From: Nitzschia sp. DOCU1
Taxonomy: Eukaryota; Bacillariophyta; Bacillariophyceae; Bacillariales; Bacillariaceae
Direction of reading: 5' to 3'
NCBI GenBank assembly: GCA_951394045.1
Contig: OX595988.1
Coordinates: 1,240,001-1,304,000 of the forward strand
DNA: 64,000 bases
Position 1 is the stretch's first letter; each line of letters opens with the position of its first letter. The notes under the pieces are model-generated. The model did not search any database. It was not told the DNA's origin and saw only the letters and a list, made by a program, of their open reading frames with translations. Of this stretch, positions 49,332 through 60,358 are shown one piece after another. Position numbers and translations under genes: made by a program.

Positions 49332-51017
49332 ATGGCCGATTGTAGTGCCGCTGGAACGACAATCGATCGCACCGTAAGAGCAGTTTTTGGAGCATCGAAC
49401 CACGACACCGCTAAACATGCTGGGGCGCTTTTTGGGCATGCCGCGATGGTCGGTGGAAATCAGGCGGTCGCTGCCATGCCCATGTCCGCTCCCGAGCACC
49501 TGATATTACCGGGATCTTCTGTACAGACTATGGCCCCATCGGTTTCGAGAGGCAATCAATCCCTCGAACATTCATCCCATGCATACGCGCAGCAAACGAT
49601 GTATCCCCAAACTGCTGGGGTACAGCAACAGCATTATCAACAACAACAACCCATGCCGATTATGCAGGCACACCATCACCAACACGCCATGGCGCAACAG
49701 GCCATGTTTCACCAGCAGCAACAAATCATGCAACAGCAAATGCAGATTATGGCAGCCCAGCATCAGCAAGCTATGCATCAGCAACGACAACGCATGCAGT
49801 CCCCAGTCGCATCCAAAGAAACAGCTAGGGTGGCAGAGGAACAGGAGGTTTTGGGTCATGAAGGAATTGTTAAGGGGGCGTCCATCGAAGAGCTGGCGTC
49901 AGCTTGGGCGCAGGCCGAGGCCGAATATGAAGATGCCGCCACCTTGGGTCATGAAGGAATTGTTAATGGGGCGTCCATTGAAGAATTGGCCTGGGCTCAG
50001 GCCGAGGCGGAGTATGAAAAGCTTTCAGATCAAGAACAACAACAAGTCGACGAGGATTACGCAAACTTGTTCCAAGGAGACCAGTCGTCGTTTCAGACTC
50101 AACCCCAACAATACGAATTTATCAATAAGGCTGAAGAGGGCGAGACGTTGGACAAGAACTGGATGGAGGAAGGAATGAGACAATTCCGCGACGGTAATCT
50201 CAAAGATGCTATTCGTTCCTTTGAAATGGAGCTGCAACTAAACAATCCCGATAACGCTACCGCCTGGAGAATGTTAGGCAAATGTCACGCCGAGAATGAT
50301 ATGGATCCAGAAGCTATCAAATGTCTCGAGGCTGCCGTCGATCGCGATCCCTTCTCTCCAGACTCCCTACTAACGCTGGGAGTAAGCTACGTCAATGAGC
50401 TGAATCACGAACGAGCGTTGGAAAATATGAAGGCGTGGTTCACACACAATCCAAAATATGCTGGAATGGAACTTCCGACGGATATCTATAGCGCTGCCGA
50501 CTCTAGCAGCGCCAAAGAATCTGCGTTTGAAGAAGTGAAGCATCTCTTGCTTTCAGCATTAGCCTTTGATGCGACCGATGCTGCCGATGTGCACGAGGCT
50601 CTGGGTGTCATTTACAATGTGATCAAAGACTATGATGCTGCCGCCGTATCCTTGCGAAAAGCACTCGAAACAAGGCCAGACGATTATCAGCTATGGAATA
50701 AACTTGGCGCTACTCTTGCCAATGGGAGCCAGAGCGACGAAGCACTACCCGCTTATCATCGTGCACTCCAACTTAAGCCCAAGTACGCTCGAGCCTGGCT
50801 CAACATGGCCATTTCTCATAGCAACCTCCAGGACCATAACGAGGCAGCGCGTTGTTATCTCCAAACTCTCAGCCTCAACCCTGGAGCCAAGCATTGTTGG
50901 ACGTACTTGCGTATGGCCCTGTCGTGTGCCGAGCGATGGGATCTACTGCCGCTGTGTTTTTCGCATGATCTTGCGGCTTTTCAGGAACACTTTGATTTCA
51001 TTTACGAACGGCCATAG
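49332..51017 (+). CDS. PEX5: Peroxisomal targeting signal 1 receptor
   Basis: Cytosolic/peroxisomal cycling receptor for PTS1 (SKL-type) cargo. Intronless, 561 aa. MADC at the start provides the conserved N-terminal cysteine that is mono-ubiquitinated for export. Residues ~85-165 are Gln/His/Met-rich. Residues ~174-229 carry a 31-codon tandem duplication with Trp (WAQAEAEYE) that may supply PEX14-binding aromatic motifs. The TPR array starts near 275 (NWMEEGMRQFRDGNLKDAIRSFEMELQLNPD-like) and continues with AWRMLGKCHAENDMDPEAIKCLEAAV, LLTLGVSYVNELNHERALENMKAW, then after a loop VHEALGVIYNVIKDYDAAAVSLRKAL, LWNKLGATLANGSQSDEALPAYHRAL and AWLNMAISHSNLQDHNEAARCYLQTL. This is the canonical PEX5 layout. 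The start is the first ATG. Confidence 0.93.
   Translation: MADCSAAGTTIDRTVRAVFGASNHDTAKHAGALFGHAAMVGGNQAVAAMPMSAPEHLILPGSSVQTMAPSVSRGNQSLEHSSHAYAQQTMYPQTAGVQQQHYQQQQPMPIMQAHHHQHAMAQQAMFHQQQQIMQQQMQIMAAQHQQAMHQQRQRMQSPVASKETARVAEEQEVLGHEGIVKGASIEELASAWAQAEAEYEDAATLGHEGIVNGASIEELAWAQAEAEYEKLSDQEQQQVDEDYANLFQGDQSSFQTQPQQYEFINKAEEGETLDKNWMEEGMRQFRDGNLKDAIRSFEMELQLNNPDNATAWRMLGKCHAENDMDPEAIKCLEAAVDRDPFSPDSLLTLGVSYVNELNHERALENMKAWFTHNPKYAGMELPTDIYSAADSSSAKESAFEEVKHLLLSALAFDATDAADVHEALGVIYNVIKDYDAAAVSLRKALETRPDDYQLWNKLGATLANGSQSDEALPAYHRALQLKPKYARAWLNMAISHSNLQDHNEAARCYLQTLSLNPGAKHCWTYLRMALSCAERWDLLPLCFSHDLAAFQEHFDFIYERP
49851..50018 (+). repeat. Tandem duplication inside PEX5
   Basis: Unit one is 49851-49943 (93 bp) and unit two 49944-50018. 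Both encode LGHEGIV-GASIEELA...WAQAEAEYE. The second lacks six bases (the SA-type insertion) and the trailing linker. High nucleotide similarity indicates a fairly recent duplication. Confidence 0.85.
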
Positions 51018-51180
51018 AGATTCCTCCCTAGAATTAGATCCTCTAGTAGACTAGCGATCAGTTACACATACATCAAGCTTGGAAATGGATACTAGCCTTA
51101 TATTTTTGACGTCGGGAATGTTGAAAATAGACGCAATAAGCTAGCTAGCTAAAGGCACAAAAGAAAAGCTATGGAGCTTA

Positions 51181-53542
51181 TCATTTCTGCATGCCCTGAG
51201 GTGGAAAGCCTCCCTGCTGCATCGCCTGCTGCTGTGCTGAGGCCATCGCCTGTTGCTGCGCCAACATTGCTTGCTGTTGCTGTTGTTTGCTCGCGGCACT
51301 GAGCGTCTTGAGCTCTGTAATGATATTCGCACATAGTGTCATGAAGCAAAATGCGTCTCCTGTCTTCTTTTGGAAGTCAAGAAGGTAAATGCTTTGTTGA
51401 ACTTTGTAAAGCGTTAGTCCAATCTTGATCGAATAGTCGGGTGTTGCCAAGTTGGGTACCATGACATGGTGCCCATCTCCACCGGCAACCACTCTCATGT
51501 ATCCATTCTGGAAGCTCGGGTCAATCTTCTTGTCCCTCGACTCTTCCATTGCCACATCACCGTCGCTTTCCATACTGCTCAGTCGGTTGAACGCTGCATC
51601 CGGAGTTTCACCGCCGGCCATCGGCATCCCTCCAAAAGGAGGGGCCGTGGCAACTCCCCCTACATTATAACTGCCATTAGCATTTGGTCGCCATTTGCAT
51701 TTGATGCGATACGAAGACAGTTGCAGCCATTCGCAACCCAGTGCCATGAGGGCCTTGTACACCTCCGTCATGACGTGAGCAGGATCTTTCTTACTTTGAA
51801 TACCCAAGTACCATCTTCTTGTTCGTCTTCCATGCTGGTGTTGGGCAATCATGCCCGTGTTTCCAGGGATGGAAGAAGTCATCTGTACTACGGGATGGCT
51901 ACCGACACCTCCAACGCTTTGTGGCGGCTGCGATGGATTCTTTAAACCTGGTTGCATCAATGCTCGCGTTGCCTCTTCCGCAAGGCGTGCTTGATTCGCC
52001 GGTGAGTTTCCGTGCAAAACGGTGGGGGACTGCGAGTGACCTGATGAGTATGATTGGGCGGAGCCATAAAAGCTACCCCCAGGACCAGAGTAACGGCCAC
52101 TTCCGTAGTGCGAGCCTCCTGGTGTGGTCCCTCGTGAACCACCCGGGCTAAACGCTGGCGGAGTAGCACTTGCGGCTTCTTTGATCGCACGGGCCACTTC
52201 CATAACCCTCAGACGCGTGTGCTTGTGATCGAGAATAAGCTCGTACGCACACCGCAGATCTCGCAAGAGCTTGGGGGTGTCAGAGTCACGACTATCTTCT
52301 AACGCAGCTGCTCGTTCCACAAGGTCCCTTGATACTACCGGCAAGTGATGTGCCATGGCGCCATTCAACATGTGGTTAGACCCATTTTGTCCAAAGCTTC
52401 CCCCGTAAGCTTTGTGGAAGGGGAGCTTCATGACTTCGTCAATGACCTCTGAATCGACTACTCGTTCCTGCTTTTCCATGAGCTCTGGAGGATGCCGCAG
52501 GTACGGCGGAAGCTTGTGCTGAAACCACGGATGCAGTCGAATTTCAGGGATTGTAATTCGCTTCATCGGGTCCACTTCCAGCATCCGAGGAATCAGGTTC
52601 TTTGCAAGCTGTGATAAGTGTGTGGGCAAGCTATACATTCCGCTCTTGATCTTTTTGAAAAGATTCGGAATCGACTCGTCATCGAACGGGAGAGAACCGC
52701 AGAGCAAGGCATAGAGGATAACACCGCAAGACCACACATCGACTTCTGGGCCGGCATAGAGATGCCCACTAATAACCTCTGGCGCGGCATAGTTAGGAGA
52801 CCCACACGATGTTCTCAAAAAGTCTCCATCGCGCATCAAGTTCGAGAGACCGAAATCCGCAATCTTGATATTCAGACTAGCATCGAGCAGAAGATTCTCC
52901 GGCTTGAGATCTCTGTGTACAATCTTTTGAAAGTGGCAATACTCCACACCAGAGATGATTTGATGGAAGAAGTTTCTGGCTTCATCCGCAGACAGCCGTC
53001 CCTTGGAAACAATGTAGTCAAAAAGCTCGCCTCCGGACACGTATTCATTAACGAGAAAGATATCGGTAGGGGTGTCGAGTACTTCGTATAGGCGAATGAT
53101 GTGTGGATGGGTGCAGAGATGTAAGATATTGATTTCACGCTGGACTTTTTCTTCCATTCCGAGCTGCTTGATTTTCGCCTTGTTCAGGATCTTGACAGCC
53201 ACTTTGTGGCCTGTGACTACATGAGTAGCTAATTTGACCTGCGGGGGGAAACACAACAGCCGCCATGGTGGTGATGATGGTTCAGTGAGTGGAGGGAGAC
53301 AAAAGGGTGAGTGTCATCCGTCGTGACGTCATGGTCGAGCAATTTGGCATACAAATCTCCAGAGCCGTGTCAGAAAAACGCGCGCACGGCAACGCAGAAC
53401 AAGCGGGGGATCCTGTGATGTCAAGGATCCGCACGATGATGATGAATGTGCTTTTCATGCCCCTACGCACCTTTCCAAACGCTCCGATTCCAAGATTTTT
53501 TCCCAGGATGAACTGGCCGATCTGCACCGGAGCCTGCTCCAT
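51181..53542 (-). CDS. SNF1/AMPK-type protein kinase alpha subunit, two exons
   Basis: Catalytic subunit of the energy-sensing SNF1/AMPK/SnRK1 kinase. Exons complement(53471..53542) and complement(51181..53238); 709 aa. The 232-bp intron splits the glycine loop exactly (GIGAFGK / VKLATH). Kinase landmarks: VAVKIL lysine, HRDLKPENLLL, DFGLSN and the activation loop DFLRTSCGSPNYAAPE with the threonine corresponding to AMPK Thr172. A UBA-like autoinhibitory region lies near 320-370, a Ser/Gly/Gln-rich linker near 380-480, and the C-terminal KA1-like domain near 500-660 (RRWYLGIQSKKDPAHVMTEVYKALMALGCEW). The tail is poly-Gln (QQQQQAMLAQQQAM). The intron contains a perfect TGACGTCA at 53324-53331. 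Tail-to-tail with PEX5, 163 bp apart. Confidence 0.92.
53239..53470 (-). other. First intron of the SNF1-like kinase gene, with CRE
   Basis: 232 bp, donor GTGCGT, acceptor CGCAG, about three times the usual intron length here. TGACGTCA at 53324-53331 is a full CRE/bZIP palindrome. Confidence 0.7.
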
Positions 53543-54034
53543 CTTGCTTCAGACCGTCGTCAATGTCGATGTTGACTCTGAATGCTTTGTTTGATAGGAT
53601 TGGGTGCGGTCGCTAGGTGGGCAAGCTGCAGATGACTTTTTCCGGACTCAGTGCTTTTTCACAAGCAGAGGCGAGAGTACGTCTGTTCATATGGAGACCG
53701 CGCGACTGTTCGCCACCATTTGGCCGAGTTTGGAATGGCCCACGTTCCGCGCGGAATGTAAATTCGTCCGGAAGAGATGGTTACGTTCAAAGTGTACCAA
53801 CTCTACGTTGACCAGAATACATCAAAACTTTTGTACAGTTGAAAAAATTGGGAGCCAAGTGACGACTCATTCGACCGAACTTAATATGTACTGATGCAGC
53901 CATTTTACATAACCCATAGAATACTTGCTCACATCGTAGACATCCCGTTGTTGCTATCGTCGTGCTTCGACGCATTTTTCGTGTGGTATTTCATCACTCA
54001 TTGCTTTCATTCTACCTGCCGTATCGTCTTGAAC
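53543..54034. promoter_or_regulatory. Divergent promoter region, SNF1-like / VPS11
   Basis: 492 bp between two divergent start codons; no gene or repeat recognised. Confidence 0.35.
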
Positions 54035-57000
54035 ATGGCGTCCTCCCGATGGAAGCGCTTTGCGTTCTTCGATCGCCAAACTCTTAGTCTTGCATCCGAA
54101 GTGCTGGAGGATCTGATTCCCATTGGAGGAGCGGAGGGCAGAGAAAGTCGACGGTCTGTCAATGCTTTGAATCGGGCGGCAGCAGAAGCCGCCAATGATT
54201 CTGTCAGTCTGGTCGTTTCCACCGTGGCATTGCCTCTCAAATCCAAGCCAAAAACGACGACAACACAGGATGACGAAAGTGATGCAGTGGCTCTTGCCAA
54301 CATGTGGTCAAGTCTTGATGCATGTGCGGCAATCGGCCTAGCAGGATTAGATGAGGGCGCCATTCGATTGCCCAGTCAAGCGCAATATTTTGAGGACGAC
54401 AGCAATGTCGCGTCACCCGGATCGTCAGTCGATGGTCTGATCTTAGTTTTTGTGACGTCTCAGGATACAGATTTTATTCATTGTTTTGACTTGACAGTCC
54501 GTTGCAATCCCCCTGATTCGCCTGGGAAAGATCTTGAAGATATGGACGGCTGGAGAGGATATTTTGCTCCTCTCAAGAACAAAAGACGAAAGCCAGTTCA
54601 GACCGGTGCATCGTTAGAAGACCGTATCATCTCTGAGCATATGGAACGTGAAACTACAGAAGGAATTGTCCATATAGCGTCGTGCCGCGCAACGTCGGCA
54701 CATCGCCCTTTGCTCATGGCTTGCATTACCCGTACCAATGTGGTGGTAGTGGTCGACCCTCATCTTTTTCTATCATGGTAAGTAAACTATGCTGTTTTGG
54801 GTTGTGGTATGTTGACTCTCTAACATGTTTCTGCTTTTTAGTCGGCGCCCACTCGCTACCCCAGAGAAACTAGAAGCCCCCACATTTAACCTTGACTCTG
54901 AGTGGAACACTCACAAGGATGGCTACGCGACGGTTGTGGATATCGTCCCTGGCATGGTGGCAGTAGGTACAGACAAGGGAAGTATTCTTATTTTCACTTT
55001 TGGAGGGGGAAGACACGTTCTGCGGCCTTATTTGACTATCCCGCCTCCTCCCGCATTGGGTGTGGCCGTGGCTACTGTTAAACTCTCAGTGGGAACTGAG
55101 AAAGCCAGCGTGTTCGTCGGATACAGACGTTCTTCGATGTCTTCGTCCCCACGAGGGTCTACAGCTGGTGTTAGCTGCTACGATATGCCACTGCCGGGTG
55201 CGAATGCGTCACCAATCACTGCCCCATCGGCAAGGCATGATTTGGACGGTCGTCACGTGCCTTCGTCGGGACTTTGTGGCGCTGTCACGATGCCTGACGG
55301 TGTTCTCTTCACTGTGGTAAGTGCTATGGATATGACTTGCTTGGTCTAATGATAATGTGGTCGCTGGAAAGATACTCATAATTCCTTTCTTCAGGCGCGC
55401 CCTGACGGTCTCTACACTTATTCCACCACCCAAAAAGTTGACGTATCGCCAATCGATGGATCCAAGCTTGCTGTTTGCATGATCCCCCCACCCGAATCTG
55501 CAGGACCTGGGCGGGAAACTGCAGCTGGAAAGGTGGGATCTAGCTTTGCGCTCGTGGCATCGACGGACTTGAAATCGCGCAGAGATGCAGTCGATATCTA
55601 TGATTCTACGAACAAACTTGTTGCATTTCACTTGCTGTTGTCACCTGGTCACACGGCCGTGAGGGCAGCTGGCGTGACGACGTCGCCCACTCGCGCTGCT
55701 GATGGTACCTTGCGCAACGGTAGATCTTCTGCGGTTGTGTTCACGTCCGGAGGGTCCTTAGTTTCCTTGACGGAAAAGAAGACAGCCGAAAAGGTTCACT
55801 TGTTGGTTCAAAAGAATTTGTTTTCTGCCGCTATTTTTGTTGCTTACAGAGATCCTTCGTACGAAGTGGCCGATATTGTTCTACTTTATCGCAAGCATGC
55901 CGAGTATTTGTATCGAAAGGGAGACTACAGTGGGGCCATCGAACAGTACATCCACACCATTGGTTCTTTGGAACCGTCTCATGTTATCTTTCGGTACCTC
56001 GACGCGCCGAAGATTCCTCTGTTGGTGAAGGTAAGTGAAAGATGCCGCCGATCAGCTACATGCTCGTTCTTATTTCTCACGCATATTTCGGTGGCACGCA
56101 GTACTTGGAAGAACTGAGGACACGCGACATGACAACTCCTGTTCACAACGAGCTGCTAAGAACCTGCTACTTGAAATTGAATGATCCGGAATCAGCCGAG
56201 TCGATTGCTGCTTTCACGTCAAGATCGATGGATACAGAGTCGCTGTCCTCAGTAGTGACGAGCTCCCCTAAAGATGCGCTCGCAATGATTTGCTCCTTTG
56301 AGGCCCCACAGGCCGCGGAAGCGTTAGCGACCCATGGGGCGTCATTGGCCCGATTGTTGCCCCGGGAAACCGCCGGTATTGTGGTGTCTCTTTGCCTCGG
56401 AACCTTTTCTCCTCGAAAATTCTCGGAATCGACGGCAGCTGTTTTAGCTGACGCAAAGAAAATGCTGGAGCACGCATCCGATGAAGCGTCACAGGAATTT
56501 GAACCATACCCAGTTCATCTGTTTGCATCAGCCTTCATGGAAAATGCGAGAATGTTGCGTCTGATTCTTTCACATTGCAACCGAAACAGGTGTCCTTTGA
56601 CGCCATCTCTTCGACGCACGCTGCTTGAACTCACCTTGGCCGAGTGGAACCAAGCCAAACGGACGGGCGATACGGAGGCGGAGAAGCTTCTTCGCAAGGA
56701 GGCTATTACGGTAAGAACGATGGCCCTACTTATTGAATGATGTTTTAGTTTACTTGTATCTCACACCGCCCATGATTGCAGGCATTGACCGACTCGCACT
56801 GCCGTGAAATCGGGGACTACGATGCCTTGGTCATTGTGCAATTGGCGGGTTTTGAAGAAGGAGAGCTCCTTCTGTACGAACGTCTCCAGATGGGCCCCAT
56901 GCTTCTATCCCGATACGCCAAGGACGGCACAGAAAAGGCACGGCGCCAGATGCTTGCCATGTGCCAGAGTGACCCCGAAATTTTGGCCGATGTGCTGGGT

Positions 57001-57736
57001 CACTTTGTGGCAATGGTGTCTGAGACTGTTAAGAACGTAAGTTTTTGAAGCTTTGAACTGAAAATGCAGTGAAATTATGTGTGTCTCAACCGAACGGTCT
57101 TGGCATCTGTAGGAGAGAAACGATGGAGAATCGGACGACGAGTCGGATGATGATGCAGACGAAATTCTAGATGATATCCAAGAGGCATTGTCTCTTGCTC
57201 GAAGGCAAGGAGTGCTGCCTCCTGTTCGAATCGCCCGGATTTTGGCCGGGGAAGGAACCAGTCAATTCAGTAGTGATGATGCATCGAACGAAACCCCCCA
57301 GCACCGAACGATTCCTCTCTCCGTGGCTCTCGATTACGTCGGAGCTGTGCTGGATGAATCGCGAAAAGAAATTACACGTCTAAAGGTAAGATGAGAAGCG
57401 ACGAAAGGCCTTCCACATGAATTGTCAACACCACTAACGCCGTTCTCCCGACAGTCCGAAGTTGAGGAGTACAACCGGCTATGCAATTCAATGGAAGCAG
57501 AGGTCGAAAGTTTGTTGAGGGCTTCACAATCATTGCCTGCGTCCAAGACGGAAGGGGTGTCCCCGAAGATAAATATCGAGGAAATGTACGCCAAGGTTCG
57601 AATGGCTCTAGACGACGAAGACAAGACGGAAAGCAAAGCTGATCTTTCTAGAGAAGCATTTTGGAGGGAAATGGACCAGACGGAAGACAGCTTTCAAACA
57701 ATCGCACGTTTCTTTGCTAAAGGGGCCATTCAGTAA
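54035..57736 (+). CDS. VPS11: VPS11 homologue (HOPS/CORVET core), seven exons, no RING finger
   Basis: Core subunit of the HOPS and CORVET tethers for endosome and vacuole fusion. Exons 54035..54777, 54842..55316, 55395..56030, 56102..56710, 56782..57036, 57113..57385 and 57455..57736; introns 64-78 bp; 1090 aa. The N-terminus WKRFAFFDRQ matches the family start and begins a beta-propeller region. The clathrin-repeat solenoid is clear at VQKNLFSAAIFVA...YRKHAEYLYRKGDYSGAIEQYIHTIGSLEPSHVIFRYLDAPKIPLLVKYLEEL. A coiled coil (KEITRLKSEVEEYNRLCNSMEAEVESLL) follows. In other VPS11 proteins a C-terminal RING comes next; here about 65 residues without paired Cys/His lead straight to DSFQTIARFFAKGAIQ, the usual post-RING end. 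So the RING appears to be deleted. An acidic insert (DDESDDDADEILDD) lies near 920. Confidence 0.9.
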
Positions 57737-58021
57737 GGTAGCAATAGCAGCTCTAGATTTGACATTGACACAAAAACGCAGGGCACTTGTGTGGTTTGTT
57801 AACATCCTGTATGAACCCCTGGATGAACAGTATAACGTCTGGGGTGCAGTCATCCTATCATCAAACAGCTAGCCCCACGGCAGTCCTACAGCGATCGTAC
57901 GGCCTCAACTAGCAACGCCTTCTTCAATGGTTTCCCTTCGTCATCATTCGTCGGTACCCCCTGTGAAGAATACTCGTTAATTCGGCATTGAAACAGCTCA
58001 AGCAAGCGAACGCCGCCATAT

Positions 58022-59682
58022 TCAACTCACCTTATCACTCAAGTAGTCTTGGAGTTCTTTCACTGTCTTTTTTGATAAAGTTGACTCGGAAAGACTTGAC
58101 CAGTCGTTTTCAGAGGCCTGCTTTGGAGCTGCCTCTGCCACAACTGTCTTTTTTGCCTTGGCTTTTGCTTTGGCCTTTGGCGTCTTGGCCTTGGCAGCCT
58201 TTTTCACTGCGGGAGCGGCCGCCTTTGCTGTTTCACCCCTTACCCCCGATGCCTTTTTGGTAGCTGCCTTTGTGGCGGGTTCCTTCTTGGGAGCTGGAGC
58301 GGGGGCAGGTTCCTCCTTGGCAGCTGGAGCCGGTGCGGGAGCAGGTTCCTTCTTGGGAGCTGGAGCCGGGGCAGGTGGAACGGGCACACCAGCCAATTTG
58401 ATCTGCTTCTCCAATGCTTGGTTCCTAGCCTCCATCTCTGTCAACCGTGTCTGTACTTTTTCCAGTTCTCGTTTCAATTTCAACTCAGCATCGGCCGTTC
58501 TAAGTCTTTCCTTGCTAATCTCCAATTCCTTTAAGGTAAGCTTTTCCTGTGCCGCGTTGAGATCTGCTCTCAATTGCTTGATTTCAACACCCATTGCCTT
58601 TATTTGACCAACCATTGATGTCTGCACAAAACAACACGAGCGGGCATGGAATACACGTTAGGTGGAAATTATTCAGACAACAATATTTCCACTTCCAAAC
58701 AACTTACGTCCTCGCTCATGACAGCAACAGCCGCCTCACTCAAAATTATTTCCGGCATATCAGGCACCGATGCTGGGCTCTTCTTGTTGTTGTTTCCGGC
58801 CAGTAACAGCAATCCGAACGTACCCGCCGCAATCCCCGCTGCCGTTTCCGGGGTCATGGTTCCAGGAAGACTCATCTCACCCAAACCAGGAGGTGGCGAC
58901 CCGTTAATCAAGGCGTACGTATTTTCTACCAAGAGTCCCAATTTGGCCTTGGATTCCGCCAATGTATCCATGGACAAACCTCCTGACGGAGATTGCATTC
59001 CACTGGTGAAATATTCCACCAAGTTGGGAGCCTTGCCTTCTGGCAGGCCAGAAGAACTAAGTTCTGTAAAGGTAGCCCGACGCGCGGTCAATCCATTGGA
59101 GAGCATTTCTCCTAGGGTGGGAACTTTGGCCGCAGAGTTTTCGGCAGCACGAGTAGCCGCTTGTTCCTGCGCGGCCTTGAAGAAATCATTGAGGCCTTTG
59201 AACTGAGCATTCACGGAATCTGCAGTGCTTTTGAGACTGGGGATTGATCGTTTCACAGCGTCCATCGAATCCGATACTGACGATTTGAATTCCTCTGAGA
59301 TTTCAGGCGCCGACGGCATTTCCATTTTCATTTGGGGCATCTCTGGCATTTCCATTTTGATTTGGGGCATATCTGGCATTTCCATTTTGAGTTGGGGCAT
59401 CTCTGGTACTTGGAACGTGGAAGTTTCTGTTGTCACTGGCTCTACAGGTGTTGGTACTGGTAGCTCTACTACCGGTGGTTCTGGAGGAGTCGATGGGAGG
59501 GACAATTCGGGAACAGATACCTGGGGTTTCACCTTTTTGTATGCCTTGACGATATCGGGCAGATCGTCCGCCGCCGCGTTCAGAGTCCAAATCTTCGATC
59601 GATGACGCACTAACCCTGGAGCAAAGGTTGCCACCAAAGGGACAATGGTCACAACGATGGCCGTCGTCGCTTTGATCTTCAT
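58022..59682 (-). CDS. Plastid-targeted coiled-coil protein with Met-Pro repeats, two exons
   Basis: Exons complement(58708..59682) and complement(58022..58621), 86-bp intron; 524 aa. The start at 59682 precedes a signal peptide ending LVATFAPGLV, a classical FAP plastid motif. Residues ~45-80 are Pro/Val-rich. Residues ~88-120 hold a 10-residue repeat, three times (MPQ-KMEMP-). Residues ~125-240 are helical. A hydrophobic segment (AAGIAAGTFGLLLLAG) lies near 285. The second exon gives a long coiled coil (GVEIKQLRADLNAAQEKLTLKELEISKERLRT...), then Pro/Ala/Lys repeats, a Lys/Ala-rich basic stretch reminiscent of histone H1 tails, and a C-terminal LSKKTVKELQDYLSDK that looks like a short SAP-type helix pair. 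Possibly a plastid membrane-nucleoid or scaffold protein; unrecognised family. Confidence 0.75.
59317..59406 (-). repeat. Three tandem 30-bp coding repeats
   Basis: Units 59317-59346, 59347-59376 and 59377-59406 differ at only a few bases and encode the MPQ-KMEMP- decapeptide. This is a coding minisatellite inside the plastid coiled-coil gene. Confidence 0.9.
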
Positions 59683-60358
59683 GTTATTTCTCAACTTCTG
59701 TTGCCTTTCAAATAGCGAGAGTCGATGTTAACTACGACTTGTCGAGTGCCGTACACAAAGGATGAGATGCTGGTTGATAGTGTCGGCAGGCCGATCTTTG
59801 TTGTCAAAACCACCAACGACACAAAACGAAGGCGAAAAGGTCATGGGCCGCGCTCCAAAATTTCGAAAATTTGGTAGCGTGGCGCTCCTTCGTTCAATTA
59901 TCCAAAGGTTCAACTTGCCGTGCTATTTTCGTAGCCTTCGGTACTGCGTTGAAGGACGAAAAAACGTACCGGCACGCGCGACGTTGGACGAGCCTGCAGG
60001 ATATTGGTCGTCTGAGTCGAAGTAGTTTATTGAGGGAAACCATGATCTCAGGGGAGGGGCGGCACCTCTTTCAGCATTCTACCCCTTTTTTTGAGTGAAG
60101 ATAGCTCGAACAACGGCGAACAACGCGCGGTGTGAAGCCAACGCCATCTATCGCGAGATCCCTCCGTCGTCCCTTCGCCCAAACTTTGGACAGGCTCGAA
60201 AAACCCCGAGGCGAAAATCCTTCAAAATGGCGGTTCCGGTCCTTGCAATTACACCACTCCACCACCATCATCATTTATCCTTTGCTACCACTACAAAGCA
60301 GACAAATAAGTTACCCAAGGACTTGCTTTACCCCGCTACTACTACTATCCGTGCAACC
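59683..60358. promoter_or_regulatory. Divergent promoter region, coiled-coil gene / AP-3 delta
   Basis: 676 bp between divergent start codons. No gene, repeat or confident motif beyond CA-rich sequence near 60240-60300. Confidence 0.35.
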
